Positions 17,239-25,877 of a stretch of 64,000 bases of DNA are shown piece after piece. This DNA is from Rhizobium sp. CF080 (GTDB taxonomy: Bacteria > Pseudomonadota > Alphaproteobacteria > Rhizobiales > Rhizobiaceae). The notes under the pieces are model-generated. The model worked only from the letters and a program-made list of their open reading frames with translations. It searched no databases and was not told where the DNA came from. A program made the translations under genes and the position numbers. Position 1 is the first letter of the stretch. Every line of letters begins with the position of its first letter. Where the stretch lies: assembly GCF_000282095.2 (NCBI RefSeq), contig NZ_AKKC02000004.1:1821019-1885018 (forward strand), given 5' to 3'.

Positions 17239-17593
17239 GGCGTGAATTCCTCCGTTTTATGCGATTTTCTGCACCATAGAAAATTTTGCAGCAGGCGCAA
17301 CACGTAAAGTTTGTTTTCATAATTTTCACTACTGTTTGCAGGTAGTGACACGAACAACGACGTGTAAATCATGCTGAAATCCGCCGAAAATGGCGATATT
17401 CCTCGGTTAAGCAATGAATCTTTCAAACCATAATTTTCATATATTTCAAAGTTTTTAATTGACAATTCGTGAAATTACGTGATTTTCAAGCTACCTCAAG
17501 GCATTCGGGTTTGCGCGTTGGCTCAGAGCGTCCCGCTCGCGTTTACGGACCCCGTTACATTCACAAAACCGTTTGGAGATCGGAAACTTTAAA
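17239..17593. promoter_or_regulatory. divergent promoter region with repeated CATAATTTTCA boxes
   Basis: A 355-base AT-rich region between divergent genes. CATAATTTTCA occurs at 17318-17328 and again, extended to CATAATTTTCAT, at 17429-17440; the same box is at 10324-10335. Two copies about 110 bases apart between divergent promoters suggest one regulator serving both. No gene is convincing here; the short open frames have no family features. Confidence 0.5.
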
Positions 17594-17935
17594 ATGCTGG
17601 ACTGGATGGGATATCGCGGCGAAGTCAAAAGTCGTGTGGGCGATTTGCGTACGCTCGTGCCGGAAGTCATGAAGGGTTATGGTGCGCTCGCCATGGCGGG
17701 AGAGAAATCGAAGCACCTCGACGCCAAGACCCGCGAAATGATCGCGCTCGCGGTCGCAGTCACGACCCGTTGCGATGGATGCATTGCCAGCCACGTAGAA
17801 GCCGCGATCTCGCTTGGTGCAACGAAGGAAGAAATCGCCGAAGCGCTTGGCGTCGCGATCGCGCTGAATGCCGGCGCAGCGCTCGTCTATTCTGCACGCA
17901 CCCTCGACGCATTCGACAACATGAGCGCGAAATAG
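17594..17935 (+). CDS. AhpD/carboxymuconolactone decarboxylase-family protein
   Basis: A 113-residue all-helical AhpD-fold protein. The CxxC-x3-H motif of alkylhydroperoxidase-like members is intact: Cys60, Cys63 and His67 in TRCDGCIASHVEAA. KTREMIALAVAVTT and GATKEEIAEALGVAIALNAG are typical flanks. Members act as disulfide-relay peroxidases or, without the cysteines, as lactone decarboxylases; the motif favours the former. The start at 17594 is chosen over an ATG 21 bases upstream because it is better spaced from GGAG; either is possible. It heads the plus-strand TTT transporter unit. Confidence 0.88.
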   Translation: MLDWMGYRGEVKSRVGDLRTLVPEVMKGYGALAMAGEKSKHLDAKTREMIALAVAVTTRCDGCIASHVEAAISLGATKEEIAEALGVAIALNAGAALVYSARTLDAFDNMSAK

Positions 17936-18014
17936 CAGCAAAGGCATGCTTCCGGATGAATTACGGAAGCGTGCTTTCGTCTAGGAAGGCCAAGGGAAAC
18001 AAGGAAAACGGCGC

Positions 18015-18305
18015 ATGCTTTTGGCAATTCTGTGTGTGGACAAGCCGGACCATCTCGACCTTCGCATGGAGACTCGTCCGGCCCATGTGGAATTTCTGAA
18101 TGGCCTGAACGACAAGGGCATTCTGAAGATGGCCGGCCCCTTCCTCGACGCGGAAGGAAAACCATGCGGCACGCTCGCGATTTTTGAAGCCGCATCGAGC
18201 GAGGCCGTCGGAGCGCTTGCCGAAGCCGATCCCTATGCCAAAGCCGGCCTTTTCGCATCCGTTGAAATCCGCCCCTACAATTGGGTCTTCAACAGCCCGG
18301 CATGA
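18015..18305 (+). CDS. YciI-family protein
   Basis: A 96-residue dimeric ferredoxin-like (YciI) protein. LAILCVDKPDHLDLRMETRPAHVEFL, read in two parts, gives the family's first strand and the conserved His24; KMAGPFLD and DPYAKAGLFASVEIRPYNWVF complete the fold. A role in dehalogenation or removal of reactive intermediates has been suggested for relatives, but no reaction can be assigned. It lies between the AhpD-like gene and the TctB-like gene, 79 bases after the former. Confidence 0.87.
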   Translation: MLLAILCVDKPDHLDLRMETRPAHVEFLNGLNDKGILKMAGPFLDAEGKPCGTLAIFEAASSEAVGALAEADPYAKAGLFASVEIRPYNWVFNSPA

Positions 18306-18378
18306 TGTACTCGCCAGCGGCCGCGATCGAGGCGGACCGCCCTGCGAGCCAATGAGAAGTGATGTCTGGGAGGACATG

Positions 18379-18897
18379 ATGGAGATACAAAACCGCCCCG
18401 TGGGAGGGGATTCTGGTCACGATACCAGCTACCTGCCGCTTGGCGCGAGCTGCACCATTGTCGGCATTGGCGCGATCCTGATTGCAAGGGGGTACGAGTA
18501 CGGGACGCTCACTGCCATGGGGCCTGGTTTCGTTCCGACATTGATAGCCGCGCTGTTGACCTTCTTCGGCGTCGTCATTCTGGCGTTTCGCGGCGGGGAT
18601 GTCGCGGCGCAAGAGAAGGACGAACAGGAAAACGGCGCAGGTTACAGGTTCGGCGGCGTCGTTCGGGTCCTTCTGATGATCCTCGGATCGATCATCGTTT
18701 TTGGCTTCGGGCTGAGGGTTCTGGGGCTGGCAATCAGCACCTTCATTCTCGTTTTCCTGGCGAGCTACGCCCGCCGAGACGCCGAACTGCTGCCAACCCT
18801 CCTGCTCGCCGCCTGTCTTTCGGCGTTTGCCTGCGTGCTTTTCGTGGTGCTGCTCGGCGTCAATGTTTCCATCTTTCCGGGATTTTCCGATGCTTGA
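18379..18897 (+). CDS. tctB: tripartite tricarboxylate transporter small membrane subunit (TctB family)
   Basis: A 172-residue inner-membrane protein with four hydrophobic segments (GASCTIVGIGAILIA; FVPTLIAALLTFFGVVILAF; VLLMILGSIIVFGFGLRVLG with AISTFILVFLASYA; and a C-terminal LLLAACLSAFACVLFVVLLG). Size, topology and position directly ahead of TctA identify the small subunit of the TTT family. ATGs at 18352, 18376 and 18379 are in frame; 18379 is best spaced from GGGAGG. The 3' end overlaps tctA by eight bases. Confidence 0.88.
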   Translation: MEIQNRPVGGDSGHDTSYLPLGASCTIVGIGAILIARGYEYGTLTAMGPGFVPTLIAALLTFFGVVILAFRGGDVAAQEKDEQENGAGYRFGGVVRVLLMILGSIIVFGFGLRVLGLAISTFILVFLASYARRDAELLPTLLLAACLSAFACVLFVVLLGVNVSIFPGFSDA

Positions 18898-20407
18898 CCT
18901 CGCGACCACATTTGGCGGCGTCGTTCATGGCTTCGGCGTCGCGTTCGAACCGACCAACCTACTTTTCGCCTTTCTCGGCTGCATGGTCGGCACGCTCGTC
19001 GGCGTTCTGCCGGGCCTTGGACCCACAGCGACGATCGCCGTTCTCCTGCCGCTGACATACGGACTTCCGCCGGTTACCGGGCTTATCACGCTCGCCGGCA
19101 TCTACTACGGCGCGCAATATGGCGGCTCGACCACATCGATCCTGCTGCGCCTTCCCGGCGAAGCCTCGTCAGTCGTCACCGCGCTCGACGGCTATGGCAT
19201 GACCAAGAATGGGCGGGGTGGCGCAGCGCTTGCCATCGCTGCGGTCGGCTCGTTTTTCGCAGGGACTGTGGGCACGCTGTTCATCGCGCTCTTCGGCCCG
19301 ATGCTTGCGACCATCGTGCTGAAATTCGGCGCTCCGGAGTATTTCATGCTCATGGTCCTCGGCCTGATCGCCTCCGTTGTACTTGCTCGGGGGTCAGTGC
19401 CCCGTGCCATGGCGATGATCATGCTTGGCCTGCTTCTCGGAATGGTCGGCACAGATCTCAATTCCGGGCAATATCGTTATACATTCGGCAGCAACGAGCT
19501 TCTGAACGGCATCCCCTTCGTGCCTCTCGTCGTCGGCCTCTTCGGTGTCGCAGATATCCTCGGTGCGTTGGAAAACCAGGTAAAGGAAAAGATCCCGCCA
19601 GCCATTGGCAAGATCACCAGCCTCTGGCCGACGAGGGAAGAAGTGCGCGAGTCGGTGCCTGCCGCCGCCCGTGGCACGCTGATCGGCCTGTTCCTCGGCC
19701 TTCTGCCCGGCGGCGGGGCGCTGATGAGTTCGTTCGTTGCCTATTCTGTCGAAAAACGCTTTTCCAAGACGCCGGAAAAATTCGGAAATGGCGCGCCGGC
19801 TGGGGTCGCCGCGCCGGAATCGGCCAACAATGCAGGGGCGCAGACGGCTTTCCTGCCGCTCCTGACGCTCGGCCTGCCGTCGAATGCGGTCATGGCACTG
19901 ATGAGCGGCGCGATGCTGGTGCAGGGCATCGTGCCCGGCCCGCGCATCATGACCTCGCAGCCCGATCTCTTCTGGGGACTGATCGCATCCATGTGGATCG
20001 GAAACCTGATGCTGGTCATCATCAACCTGCCGCTCGTCGGCATCTGGGTGCAGATGCTGAAGATCCGCTATCACATCTTGTATCCCCTGATCCTGGTCGT
20101 CAGCATCGTCGGCGTGTTCGGGGTCGATTTCTCCATCTTCGACGTCTACCTGACGGCGGCATTCGGCTTGCTTGGCTACTTGATGAACAAATGGCGTTGC
20201 GAACCGGCGCCGCTCATTCTGGCCTTTGTGCTCGGTCCGATGATGGAACAGTATTTCCGGCGTTCGCTTCTCGTGGCGCGCGGCGATCTCGGCATCTTCA
20301 TCGAGCGCCCGATCAGCCTGGTCATGATGATCATAACCGTGGCGCTGCTTATCAGCATCGCACTTCCCTTCTTCCGGTCTTTCCGGAAAGAGGCGTTTGT
20401 CGAATAA
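18890..20407 (+). CDS. tctA: tripartite tricarboxylate transporter large permease (TctA family)
   Basis: A 505-residue permease with about 12 membrane segments. The family signature occurs near the N-terminus (GVLPGLGPTATIAVLLPLTYGL, read as two halves) and is echoed in the internal repeat (GLFLGLLPGGGALMSSFVAY). With TctB and a periplasmic TctC-type receptor it imports carboxylates by a cation gradient. The ATG at 18890 lies inside the end of tctB, so coupling is likely. The frame is open 63 bases further upstream, but that stretch is tctB coding sequence in another frame. Confidence 0.95.
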   Translation: MLDLATTFGGVVHGFGVAFEPTNLLFAFLGCMVGTLVGVLPGLGPTATIAVLLPLTYGLPPVTGLITLAGIYYGAQYGGSTTSILLRLPGEASSVVTALDGYGMTKNGRGGAALAIAAVGSFFAGTVGTLFIALFGPMLATIVLKFGAPEYFMLMVLGLIASVVLARGSVPRAMAMIMLGLLLGMVGTDLNSGQYRYTFGSNELLNGIPFVPLVVGLFGVADILGALENQVKEKIPPAIGKITSLWPTREEVRESVPAAARGTLIGLFLGLLPGGGALMSSFVAYSVEKRFSKTPEKFGNGAPAGVAAPESANNAGAQTAFLPLLTLGLPSNAVMALMSGAMLVQGIVPGPRIMTSQPDLFWGLIASMWIGNLMLVIINLPLVGIWVQMLKIRYHILYPLILVVSIVGVFGVDFSIFDVYLTAAFGLLGYLMNKWRCEPAPLILAFVLGPMMEQYFRRSLLVARGDLGIFIERPISLVMMIITVALLISIALPFFRSFRKEAFVE

Positions 20408-20434
20408 CAATAGGGTAAAGGAGGACCCCAATCC

Positions 20435-21418
20435 ATGTTTAACCAACTCAACCGACGGAATTTCATGACGCTTGCGGCCGGCACAGCGCTTGCCGCAACC
20501 GTTCCGATGCGCGGCTTTGCACAGTCGACCTACCCGCAAAAGGATATCACCTACCTGATCCCCTATAACCCCGGCGGTCTCAGCGACAACATCTCCCGTC
20601 TTGTCGGCGCTGAACTGACCAAGGCGACCGGCAAGAATGTCATCAATGACTACCGTCCGGGCGCCGGTGGCGCGATCGCGGCCAATTATTATGTCGGTAC
20701 GAAGCCTGACGGCTACACGATCATGCAGTCAACCAACAGCTTCTACGCCATCATCCCGAAGATGACCAAAGTGGAATTCAATCCTGATACCGATCTTACG
20801 CCGCTGGTCCTGATCGGCGATGCACCAATGGTCATCGCCGCGCACCCGGCTGTTCCGGCCAAGACATTGAAGGAACTGATCGACTACGCCAAGAAGAACC
20901 CGGGCAAGCTTTCCTATGGTTCGTCCGGTCGCGGCACCGTCGGCCATCTGTGCGGCGAATGGCTCAAGGCGAAGGCCGGCGCCGACATGCTCCATATCCC
21001 GTATAACGGCACGCCGGAAGCGATGCAGGCCTGCATTTCCGGCGAGGTCCAGATCATGTTCGGTCCCGAATCCGCGCCACAGATTCAGGCTGGCGCGCTC
21101 AAGGGCATCGCCATCATGGGCGACCAGCGCTGGAGCGTCATGCCTGACCTGCCCACTACCGTCGAAAGCGGCATTCCCGGTTGGGCGCCGCGCAGCTGGC
21201 ATACCGTGACGGTCCTGTCCAAGACCCCGGACGACATCAAGAAAAAGCTGAGCGATACGATCAACGGCTTCCTGAAGACCGACGAGGTGAAGAAGAAGAT
21301 CGTCAACTTCGGCCTGATCGGCGGGATTGAGGATCTCGCAGGCGTGCGCAAGCGCGCCAATGACGACGCTGCCGAATTCGGCAAGTTGATTGCCGAAGCC
21401 GGCATCGGCCTCAAATAA
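20435..21418 (+). CDS. tctC: TTT-family (Bug/TctC) periplasmic solute receptor
   Basis: A 327-residue extracytoplasmic receptor. The N-terminus RRNFMTLAAGTALAATVPMRGFA resembles a Tat-type or long Sec signal. The mature protein shows the Bug-family landmarks ITYLIPYNPGG-SDNISR, NDYRPGAGGAIAANY, GRGTVGHLCGEWLK and LPTTVESGIPG. It binds a carboxylate for the TctAB permease. AAAGGAGGACC precedes the ATG. A 12-bp hairpin follows at 21433-21460. The ligand cannot be read from sequence; neighbours suggest a sulfur-containing or aromatic acid (inference). Confidence 0.93.
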   Translation: MFNQLNRRNFMTLAAGTALAATVPMRGFAQSTYPQKDITYLIPYNPGGLSDNISRLVGAELTKATGKNVINDYRPGAGGAIAANYYVGTKPDGYTIMQSTNSFYAIIPKMTKVEFNPDTDLTPLVLIGDAPMVIAAHPAVPAKTLKELIDYAKKNPGKLSYGSSGRGTVGHLCGEWLKAKAGADMLHIPYNGTPEAMQACISGEVQIMFGPESAPQIQAGALKGIAIMGDQRWSVMPDLPTTVESGIPGWAPRSWHTVTVLSKTPDDIKKKLSDTINGFLKTDEVKKKIVNFGLIGGIEDLAGVRKRANDDAAEFGKLIAEAGIGLK

Positions 21419-21432
21419 GGATCGCATGGATA

Positions 21433-21460
21433 GAAGCGTCGCCGCATACGGCGGCGCTTC
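21433..21460 (+). other. intercistronic hairpin after the solute-receptor gene
   Basis: GAAGCGTCGCCG, loop CATA, CGGCGGCGCTTC: a 12-bp stem with one G-U wobble, starting 14 bases after the receptor stop and ending 17 bases before the next ATG. No T-run follows. Such stems often protect the 3' end of binding-protein messages and reduce read-through into the next gene; that role is inferred. Confidence 0.55.
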
Positions 21461-21477
21461 CACTAAAGGAAAACGCC

Positions 21478-22374
21478 ATGGCCGATTCCAGCCTCTTTTT
21501 GCCCGACCTTTCTTCCCGCACGGATGTTACGCCGTTCTTCGATCAGCAGACAAACACGTTCAGCTATGTCGTCAAGGACCCGCAATCGCCCGCCTGTGCC
21601 GTCATCGACACGGTGATGGACATCGACTACGCTGCGGGCCGCATCAGTTACAAAGGCGCCGACGCCATCATTCGTCATGTCGAGGCGGCCGGACTGACAG
21701 TCGAATGGCTGATCGAGACGCATGTCCATGCCGATCATCTCTCCGCCGCGCCTTATATACAGGAGCGGACCGGCGGCAAACTCGGTATCGGTGCCAATAT
21801 CGTCCAGGTGCAGGAGATCTTTGGCAAGATCTTCAACGAGGGCACGGAGTTCCAGCGCGACGGATCGCAGTTCGATCGCCTGTTCCGGGAGGGTGATAGC
21901 TACACGATTGGTTCGCTGCGCGGCCACGTCATGGAGACGCCCGGCCATACGCCGGCCTGCACCAGTCACATCATCGGCGACGCAATCTTCGTCGGCGACA
22001 CGCTTTTCATGCCGGATAGCGGCACGGCGCGCGCCGACTTTCCCGGCGGCGATGCACGCATGCTCTATCGCTCGATCCAGCGACTGCTGGCGCTTCCGGA
22101 CGAAATCCGCGTCTACGTCTGCCATGACTATGGCCCGAATGGCCGCAAGGTCCTGTTCCAGACCACAGTGGGCGAGGAGCGCGAGCACAATATTCACGTC
22201 GGCCGAAATTCCAACGAGGACGATTTCGTCACCTGGCGCCTGCAGCGCGATGCAAGCCTGGCAATGCCTAAGCTTATCATTCCGTCCTTGCAGGCGAACA
22301 TGAAAGGCGGTCAGCTCCCCTTGCCGCAGGACGGCGGGCGCCGGTTCTTCAAAGTTCCGATCAATGGGCTGTAG
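21478..22374 (+). CDS. MBL-fold metallo-hydrolase, persulfide dioxygenase (ETHE1/Blh)-like
   Basis: A 298-residue metallo-beta-lactamase-fold protein. The metal motif is THVHADHL (His82, His84, Asp86, His87), followed by METPGHTPACTSHIIGD, VGDTLF and VCHDYGPNGRK; HADH with PGHTPxC and HDY fits the ETHE1/Blh group, which oxidises glutathione persulfide to sulfite using one Fe(II). Lactonases or glyoxalase II are alternatives but fit less well. The next gene is a TSUP exporter, the usual partner that expels sulfite. AAAGGAAAACGCC precedes the ATG. Confidence 0.87.
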   Translation: MADSSLFLPDLSSRTDVTPFFDQQTNTFSYVVKDPQSPACAVIDTVMDIDYAAGRISYKGADAIIRHVEAAGLTVEWLIETHVHADHLSAAPYIQERTGGKLGIGANIVQVQEIFGKIFNEGTEFQRDGSQFDRLFREGDSYTIGSLRGHVMETPGHTPACTSHIIGDAIFVGDTLFMPDSGTARADFPGGDARMLYRSIQRLLALPDEIRVYVCHDYGPNGRKVLFQTTVGEEREHNIHVGRNSNEDDFVTWRLQRDASLAMPKLIIPSLQANMKGGQLPLPQDGGRRFFKVPINGL

Positions 22375-22398
22375 TTTCACAAAGTCCGGTCGCGTCCC

Positions 22399-23181
22399 GT
22401 GCTGACCGAAACCGTACTTGCCATCGTCTCGGGCGGCTTCGTCGGCTTCATCCTTGGGCTTCTCGGCGGCGGCGGCTCGATTCTCGCCACGCCGCTGCTG
22501 CTTTACGCCGTCGGCACCGAGCCGCATGTAGCAATCGGTACCGGCGCGTTCGCCGTCTCGGTCAACGCCTATCTCAACCTCTTCAATCACGCCCGCAAGG
22601 GTCATATCTGGTGGAAATGCGCCGGATTTTTCGCCGTTTTCGGCTGTCTTGGCGCACTGGCCGGCTCCACGATCGGGAAATCGATCGACAGCAGCAAGCT
22701 ACTTTTCCTGTTCGGTCTGATGATGATGGTGGTTGGAGCTCTGATGCTGCGATCCGGCAAGCGGGTCGTCAATCATATGCGCCACGAAAGCGTCCAGACC
22801 CATTCCAAGACGCTCGCCATCGGCTTCCTGACCGGCCTCACGTCCGGCTTCTTCGGGATCGGTGGCGGCTTCCTCATCGTACCGGGCCTGATTCTCGCGA
22901 CCGGCATGCCGACCATCAGCGCCGTTGGCTCGTCGCTGCTTGCCGTCGGCACGTTCGGCCTGACGACGGCCTTGAACTATGCCGCATCGGGGCTGGTGGA
23001 CTGGTGGATCGCCAGCGAATTTATCGTCGGCGGCATTGCCGGCGGGATTGGCGGGATGATCGCCTCCACTTCGCTCTCGAACGGCAAGGATGTGCTGCAC
23101 CGCTATTTCGCGGCACTGGTTTTTCTGGTCGCCATCTACATCCTGTACCGCAGCGGCAGCGAATTGCTCACCGCCGCCTGA
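22399..23181 (+). CDS. TSUP-family sulfite/sulfonate exporter (TauE/SafE)
   Basis: A 260-residue inner-membrane protein with about eight transmembrane segments. GFVGFILGLLGGGGSILATPLLLY near the N-terminus and GFLTGLTSGFFGIGGGFLIVPGL in the second half are the paired GxxGG repeats of the TauE/SafE family. It starts with GTG at 22399, 24 bases after the metallo-hydrolase gene. Members export sulfite, sulfonates or related anions. Pairing with a persulfide dioxygenase suggests sulfite export here (inference). Confidence 0.88.
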   Translation: MLTETVLAIVSGGFVGFILGLLGGGGSILATPLLLYAVGTEPHVAIGTGAFAVSVNAYLNLFNHARKGHIWWKCAGFFAVFGCLGALAGSTIGKSIDSSKLLFLFGLMMMVVGALMLRSGKRVVNHMRHESVQTHSKTLAIGFLTGLTSGFFGIGGGFLIVPGLILATGMPTISAVGSSLLAVGTFGLTTALNYAASGLVDWWIASEFIVGGIAGGIGGMIASTSLSNGKDVLHRYFAALVFLVAIYILYRSGSELLTAA

Positions 23182-23190
23182 CCGGATATC

Positions 23191-24516
23191 TCAGCCCGCG
23201 GAAACCGCGATGGAGCCGTCACTCTCGTCAAATACGATCCTCGTGCCGTAGGTCTCGCTCATCGACGCCACGTCGGCTGCTATCTCGCGCGCAAGCTCCA
23301 GGCTTGCGCAGGCGGGCAGGCCACGATCCGATGGCCGCCGACGGTTGAGGTCGAGATCAAGCGCCACCAGCCGAATACGGACTTCGTCCTCTTCGAAGTC
23401 GCAGACGGCGATCGCCGATTTCGAGAAACGCGAGTCAGCGTTGAATCCCTTCGGCTTGCCGTTCTCGTCCCGGGCGCGCGAGCCATGCAGATGCGATGGC
23501 AGGTTTTCGCGGGTGAAGCCGTAGGTCTCGTACATTTCCGGCGTCATGCGCTGCATGCCGGCTTCGAATTCCATCAGCAGGCTGCCGAGCGAATAGAAGA
23601 TCGGCTTGCCCTTGTAGATCTCGATGCCGCGCAGCATGTGTGGCCCGTGGCCAATGACCGCCGTCGCACCGGCATCGATCGCCCTGCGGGAAAACTCTTC
23701 TAGGAACGGTGCCGGCCGCGGCGAATACCAGTTTTCCTCCGTGCCCTCATGGGCGTGCAGGCTTAGAAACACATAGTCTGAACGCGCGGCCGCGTCGCGA
23801 ACGTTTTCGAGGATCGCCTTGGCGTCCTTCTCGTTAGCGTAATAGCGGATATGCGCCGTCTCGCCGCGCTCGAACTGCAATTGCCCCTCGAAAACCGAGC
23901 CGAAGGGCAGGCGGTTCGGGCCATGATCGGGCATGACCTCAACTTCCATGACCTCCTTGCGGCTAGCCGCCATGCCGAGCAATTCGTCGATCGCCTGGAT
24001 TTGGTGAAATTCCTTTTCAGGCAACACATAGGCTCGCCCCCAGCGCAGCGGATTGAGGCCTGCCCGCGGCGATATACCGGCACCCGGCGAACTAGCCGCG
24101 AATTCCGCCGAGCGGGTGGTGCTCGTCGATATCAGCGAGATGCGACCCTTCGCGGTATCGAGGAATTGCGCCATCCGCGCCTCCTCGAGGCTACGTCCGA
24201 TACCGCTATGGATGACGCCCCTCTCCTCGCAGGCTTCGATCGTGTCGATGACCCCCTGGTGCCCGAAATCGCCGGTGTGATTGTTGGCGAACGAAAGCAG
24301 ATTGACGCCGATCGAGGTCAGCTCGTCGACCGCCTGAATGCCGACCGCAGTCATGAAGCGGCGCGGCGCCGGCGGCGTACCATAGTTGGGGCAGATAAAC
24401 TCCGCATTCGCAAACACAGCGTCGGCGGCTTCGAACTCCTCGAGAAGCTTTTCATCCAGTCGTTCGGCGAGATTCCCGCCCGAAAACAACGCATCGCCAC
24501 CCGCAATAAGACGCAT
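23191..24516 (-). CDS. CapA-family protein (PgsA-like metallophosphatase fold)
   Basis: A 441-residue CapA/PGA-synthesis-family protein. Landmarks are GGDALFSGGNLA (first metal Asp), NAEFICPNYG, NLLSFANNHTGDFGHQGV (Asn-His pair), FLSLHAHEGTE, and GHGPHMLRGIEIYKGKPIFYSLGS. Despite the family name, members outside the polyglutamate capsule loci act in varied pathways, and no capsule genes are seen nearby; a catabolic phosphatase or amidase role is as likely. No signal peptide. It converges on the TSUP gene with only nine bases between the stops. Confidence 0.85.
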   Translation of the reverse strand: MRLIAGGDALFSGGNLAERLDEKLLEEFEAADAVFANAEFICPNYGTPPAPRRFMTAVGIQAVDELTSIGVNLLSFANNHTGDFGHQGVIDTIEACEERGVIHSGIGRSLEEARMAQFLDTAKGRISLISTSTTRSAEFAASSPGAGISPRAGLNPLRWGRAYVLPEKEFHQIQAIDELLGMAASRKEVMEVEVMPDHGPNRLPFGSVFEGQLQFERGETAHIRYYANEKDAKAILENVRDAAARSDYVFLSLHAHEGTEENWYSPRPAPFLEEFSRRAIDAGATAVIGHGPHMLRGIEIYKGKPIFYSLGSLLMEFEAGMQRMTPEMYETYGFTRENLPSHLHGSRARDENGKPKGFNADSRFSKSAIAVCDFEEDEVRIRLVALDLDLNRRRPSDRGLPACASLELAREIAADVASMSETYGTRIVFDESDGSIAVSAG

Positions 24517-24633
24517 TGGCCCATTCTCCTCCGTTTCGACACAGGCGGGCGACCGGAGCCGTTGTCCGTCGCCTGAAGCCTATCTGTCTTAGGCGGTACG
24601 AGCCTCATGTCAACAAAAGAAACGCTCTAAATG

Positions 24634-24663
24634 ATGAAACACGCGAAACAAATGAAACACGCG
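24634..24663. promoter_or_regulatory. triple GAAACA repeat, putative operator
   Basis: In the 147-base gap between the CapA-like start and the AroE-like stop there are three GAAACA units, TGAAACACGCG then GAAACAAATGAAACA (24645-24659). The last 15 bases are identical to 663-677, and both copies precede minus-strand genes. I infer a common regulator. No gene in the gap. Confidence 0.45.
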
Positions 24664-25470
24664 TCAGCAGTGCGAATTCGGTCGGAAGCCCCAGAAATCC
24701 AGTTGGATGGGGATCTGGGCAAGGGTCATCTCTTCGCCCAGTTGAATCTTGTGACCTTGTGATCGCGCCGCCTCAAGCCAGGGCGCTATTGACGGCTTCG
24801 TCACCACGTCGGCGACAATCCTGACACCCTGCAGCCGTTCGAGCGCGACCGGAAAAGGATCGCCCTCGCGCATGCCAAGGGTGGAGGCATTGATGACCAG
24901 ATTGACGGCCTGTCCTTCAGGCCAAACGTCCAGAAGTTCAAGCTGCGGAAAGCTCCGGGCGAGACTGGAAGCGGCCGCAGCCCTGCGCGCCGGATCGATC
25001 TCGATTATCACCAGGGAGGCGACGCCCGCTTCGCCAAGCGCGTGCAAGATCGCCAGGCCGGCGCCGCCGGCCCCGACGACAGCCGCACGGGCGCCGTGCA
25101 GTGAGACGCCATTGTTGGTCAACGCCTTCGTCATGGCGATACCATCGACCATATCGCCAAGCAGCCGCCCGTCGCTCGACCGGCGCACGATGTTGACCGC
25201 GCCAATCGCGCGCGCCCTTTCAGTCAACGCATCGACATGCCGAGCCACCAGCTGCTTGTGCGGCACGGTGACGGAAAGGCCAATGCAGTTCCGGATACCC
25301 CTGACCGAAGCCAGCAGGGTTGGCACCTGCTCGCTGTACACATCCATCGGAAAGATGATTGCCTCCACCTGGTTTGCGGCAAACCACTCGTTGATCGGCT
25401 CCGGCGACCTGACCTGCGTGACAGGGTGACCAAGCAGCGCGACGAAACTGGATTTTCCTGAAATGACCAT
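24664..25470 (-). CDS. shikimate dehydrogenase-like protein (AroE family)
   Basis: A 268-residue NADP-dependent dehydrogenase of the shikimate/quinate family. The substrate domain has the catalytic Lys72 (SVTVPHK) and Asp109 (GDMVDG); GAVN is also present. The Rossmann motif is VVGAGGAGLAILHALGEAG. The N-terminal motif usually reading SxSPxxHN is altered (VRSPEPINE), and the usual N-T-D before the catalytic Asp reads M-V-D. These changes suggest a catabolic quinate- or aminoshikimate-type paralogue rather than the housekeeping AroE. It is probably co-transcribed with the CapA-like gene downstream. Confidence 0.85.
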   Translation of the reverse strand: MVISGKSSFVALLGHPVTQVRSPEPINEWFAANQVEAIIFPMDVYSEQVPTLLASVRGIRNCIGLSVTVPHKQLVARHVDALTERARAIGAVNIVRRSSDGRLLGDMVDGIAMTKALTNNGVSLHGARAAVVGAGGAGLAILHALGEAGVASLVIIEIDPARRAAAASSLARSFPQLELLDVWPEGQAVNLVINASTLGMREGDPFPVALERLQGVRIVADVVTKPSIAPWLEAARSQGHKIQLGEEMTLAQIPIQLDFWGFRPNSHC

Positions 25471-25877
25471 GACAATTCCAACTATAACTTGGGTGGTGAT
25501 GAAGGTGGGCCGTGATCCCGCAATCAGCGAGGAATCAGTTCAGTTTGAATTGCTGCCGGGCATTCAAATAATAAAACCTGTCCGTTTCGCCTGCGCGCGC
25601 CCCAGGGCGCCGCCTCTTCCCGCATGTTCAGCCAGCCCAGATAATCGATGGAAATCCGCGAGGGAGAGGGAATTCCACCCCAAACGCCCCTTTTTTGGAT
25701 CCCACGCTGGACTACGGAAACACCCTCCGACGGCTTATCTGAGCCAGGACCAATTTATGTCAACAAGAATTTTCAGAAATAAATGAAAATTTCGAACCCG
25801 GAACGTACTCGTTCGATGGTTTCCCTGCTTGCCCGCTCGGCGTCGAAAACCTCCACGGTCCGCTTCGACGACAGGCC
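25471..25877. other. non-coding region with inverted repeat ATTTTCA-N8-TGAAAAT
   Basis: About 400 bases upstream of the AroE-like gene with no convincing gene. ATTTTCA and TGAAAAT form a perfect 7-bp inverted repeat at 25769-25790, using the same half-site word as the boxes at 10324, 17318, 17429 and 39187. It is over 290 bases from the AroE-like start and next to the transposase remnant, so its function is uncertain. Confidence 0.4.

Noticed and set aside
17235..17465. Minus-strand 76-codon frame in the AT-rich divergent promoter
   Set aside because: No family features, lies over promoter-like sequence and lacks a ribosome site.
23191..24516. CapA-like gene as part of a capsule or poly-gamma-glutamate locus
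   Set aside because: No CapB/CapC or ligase genes nearby; the neighbours are catabolic and transport genes, so a capsule role is not supported.
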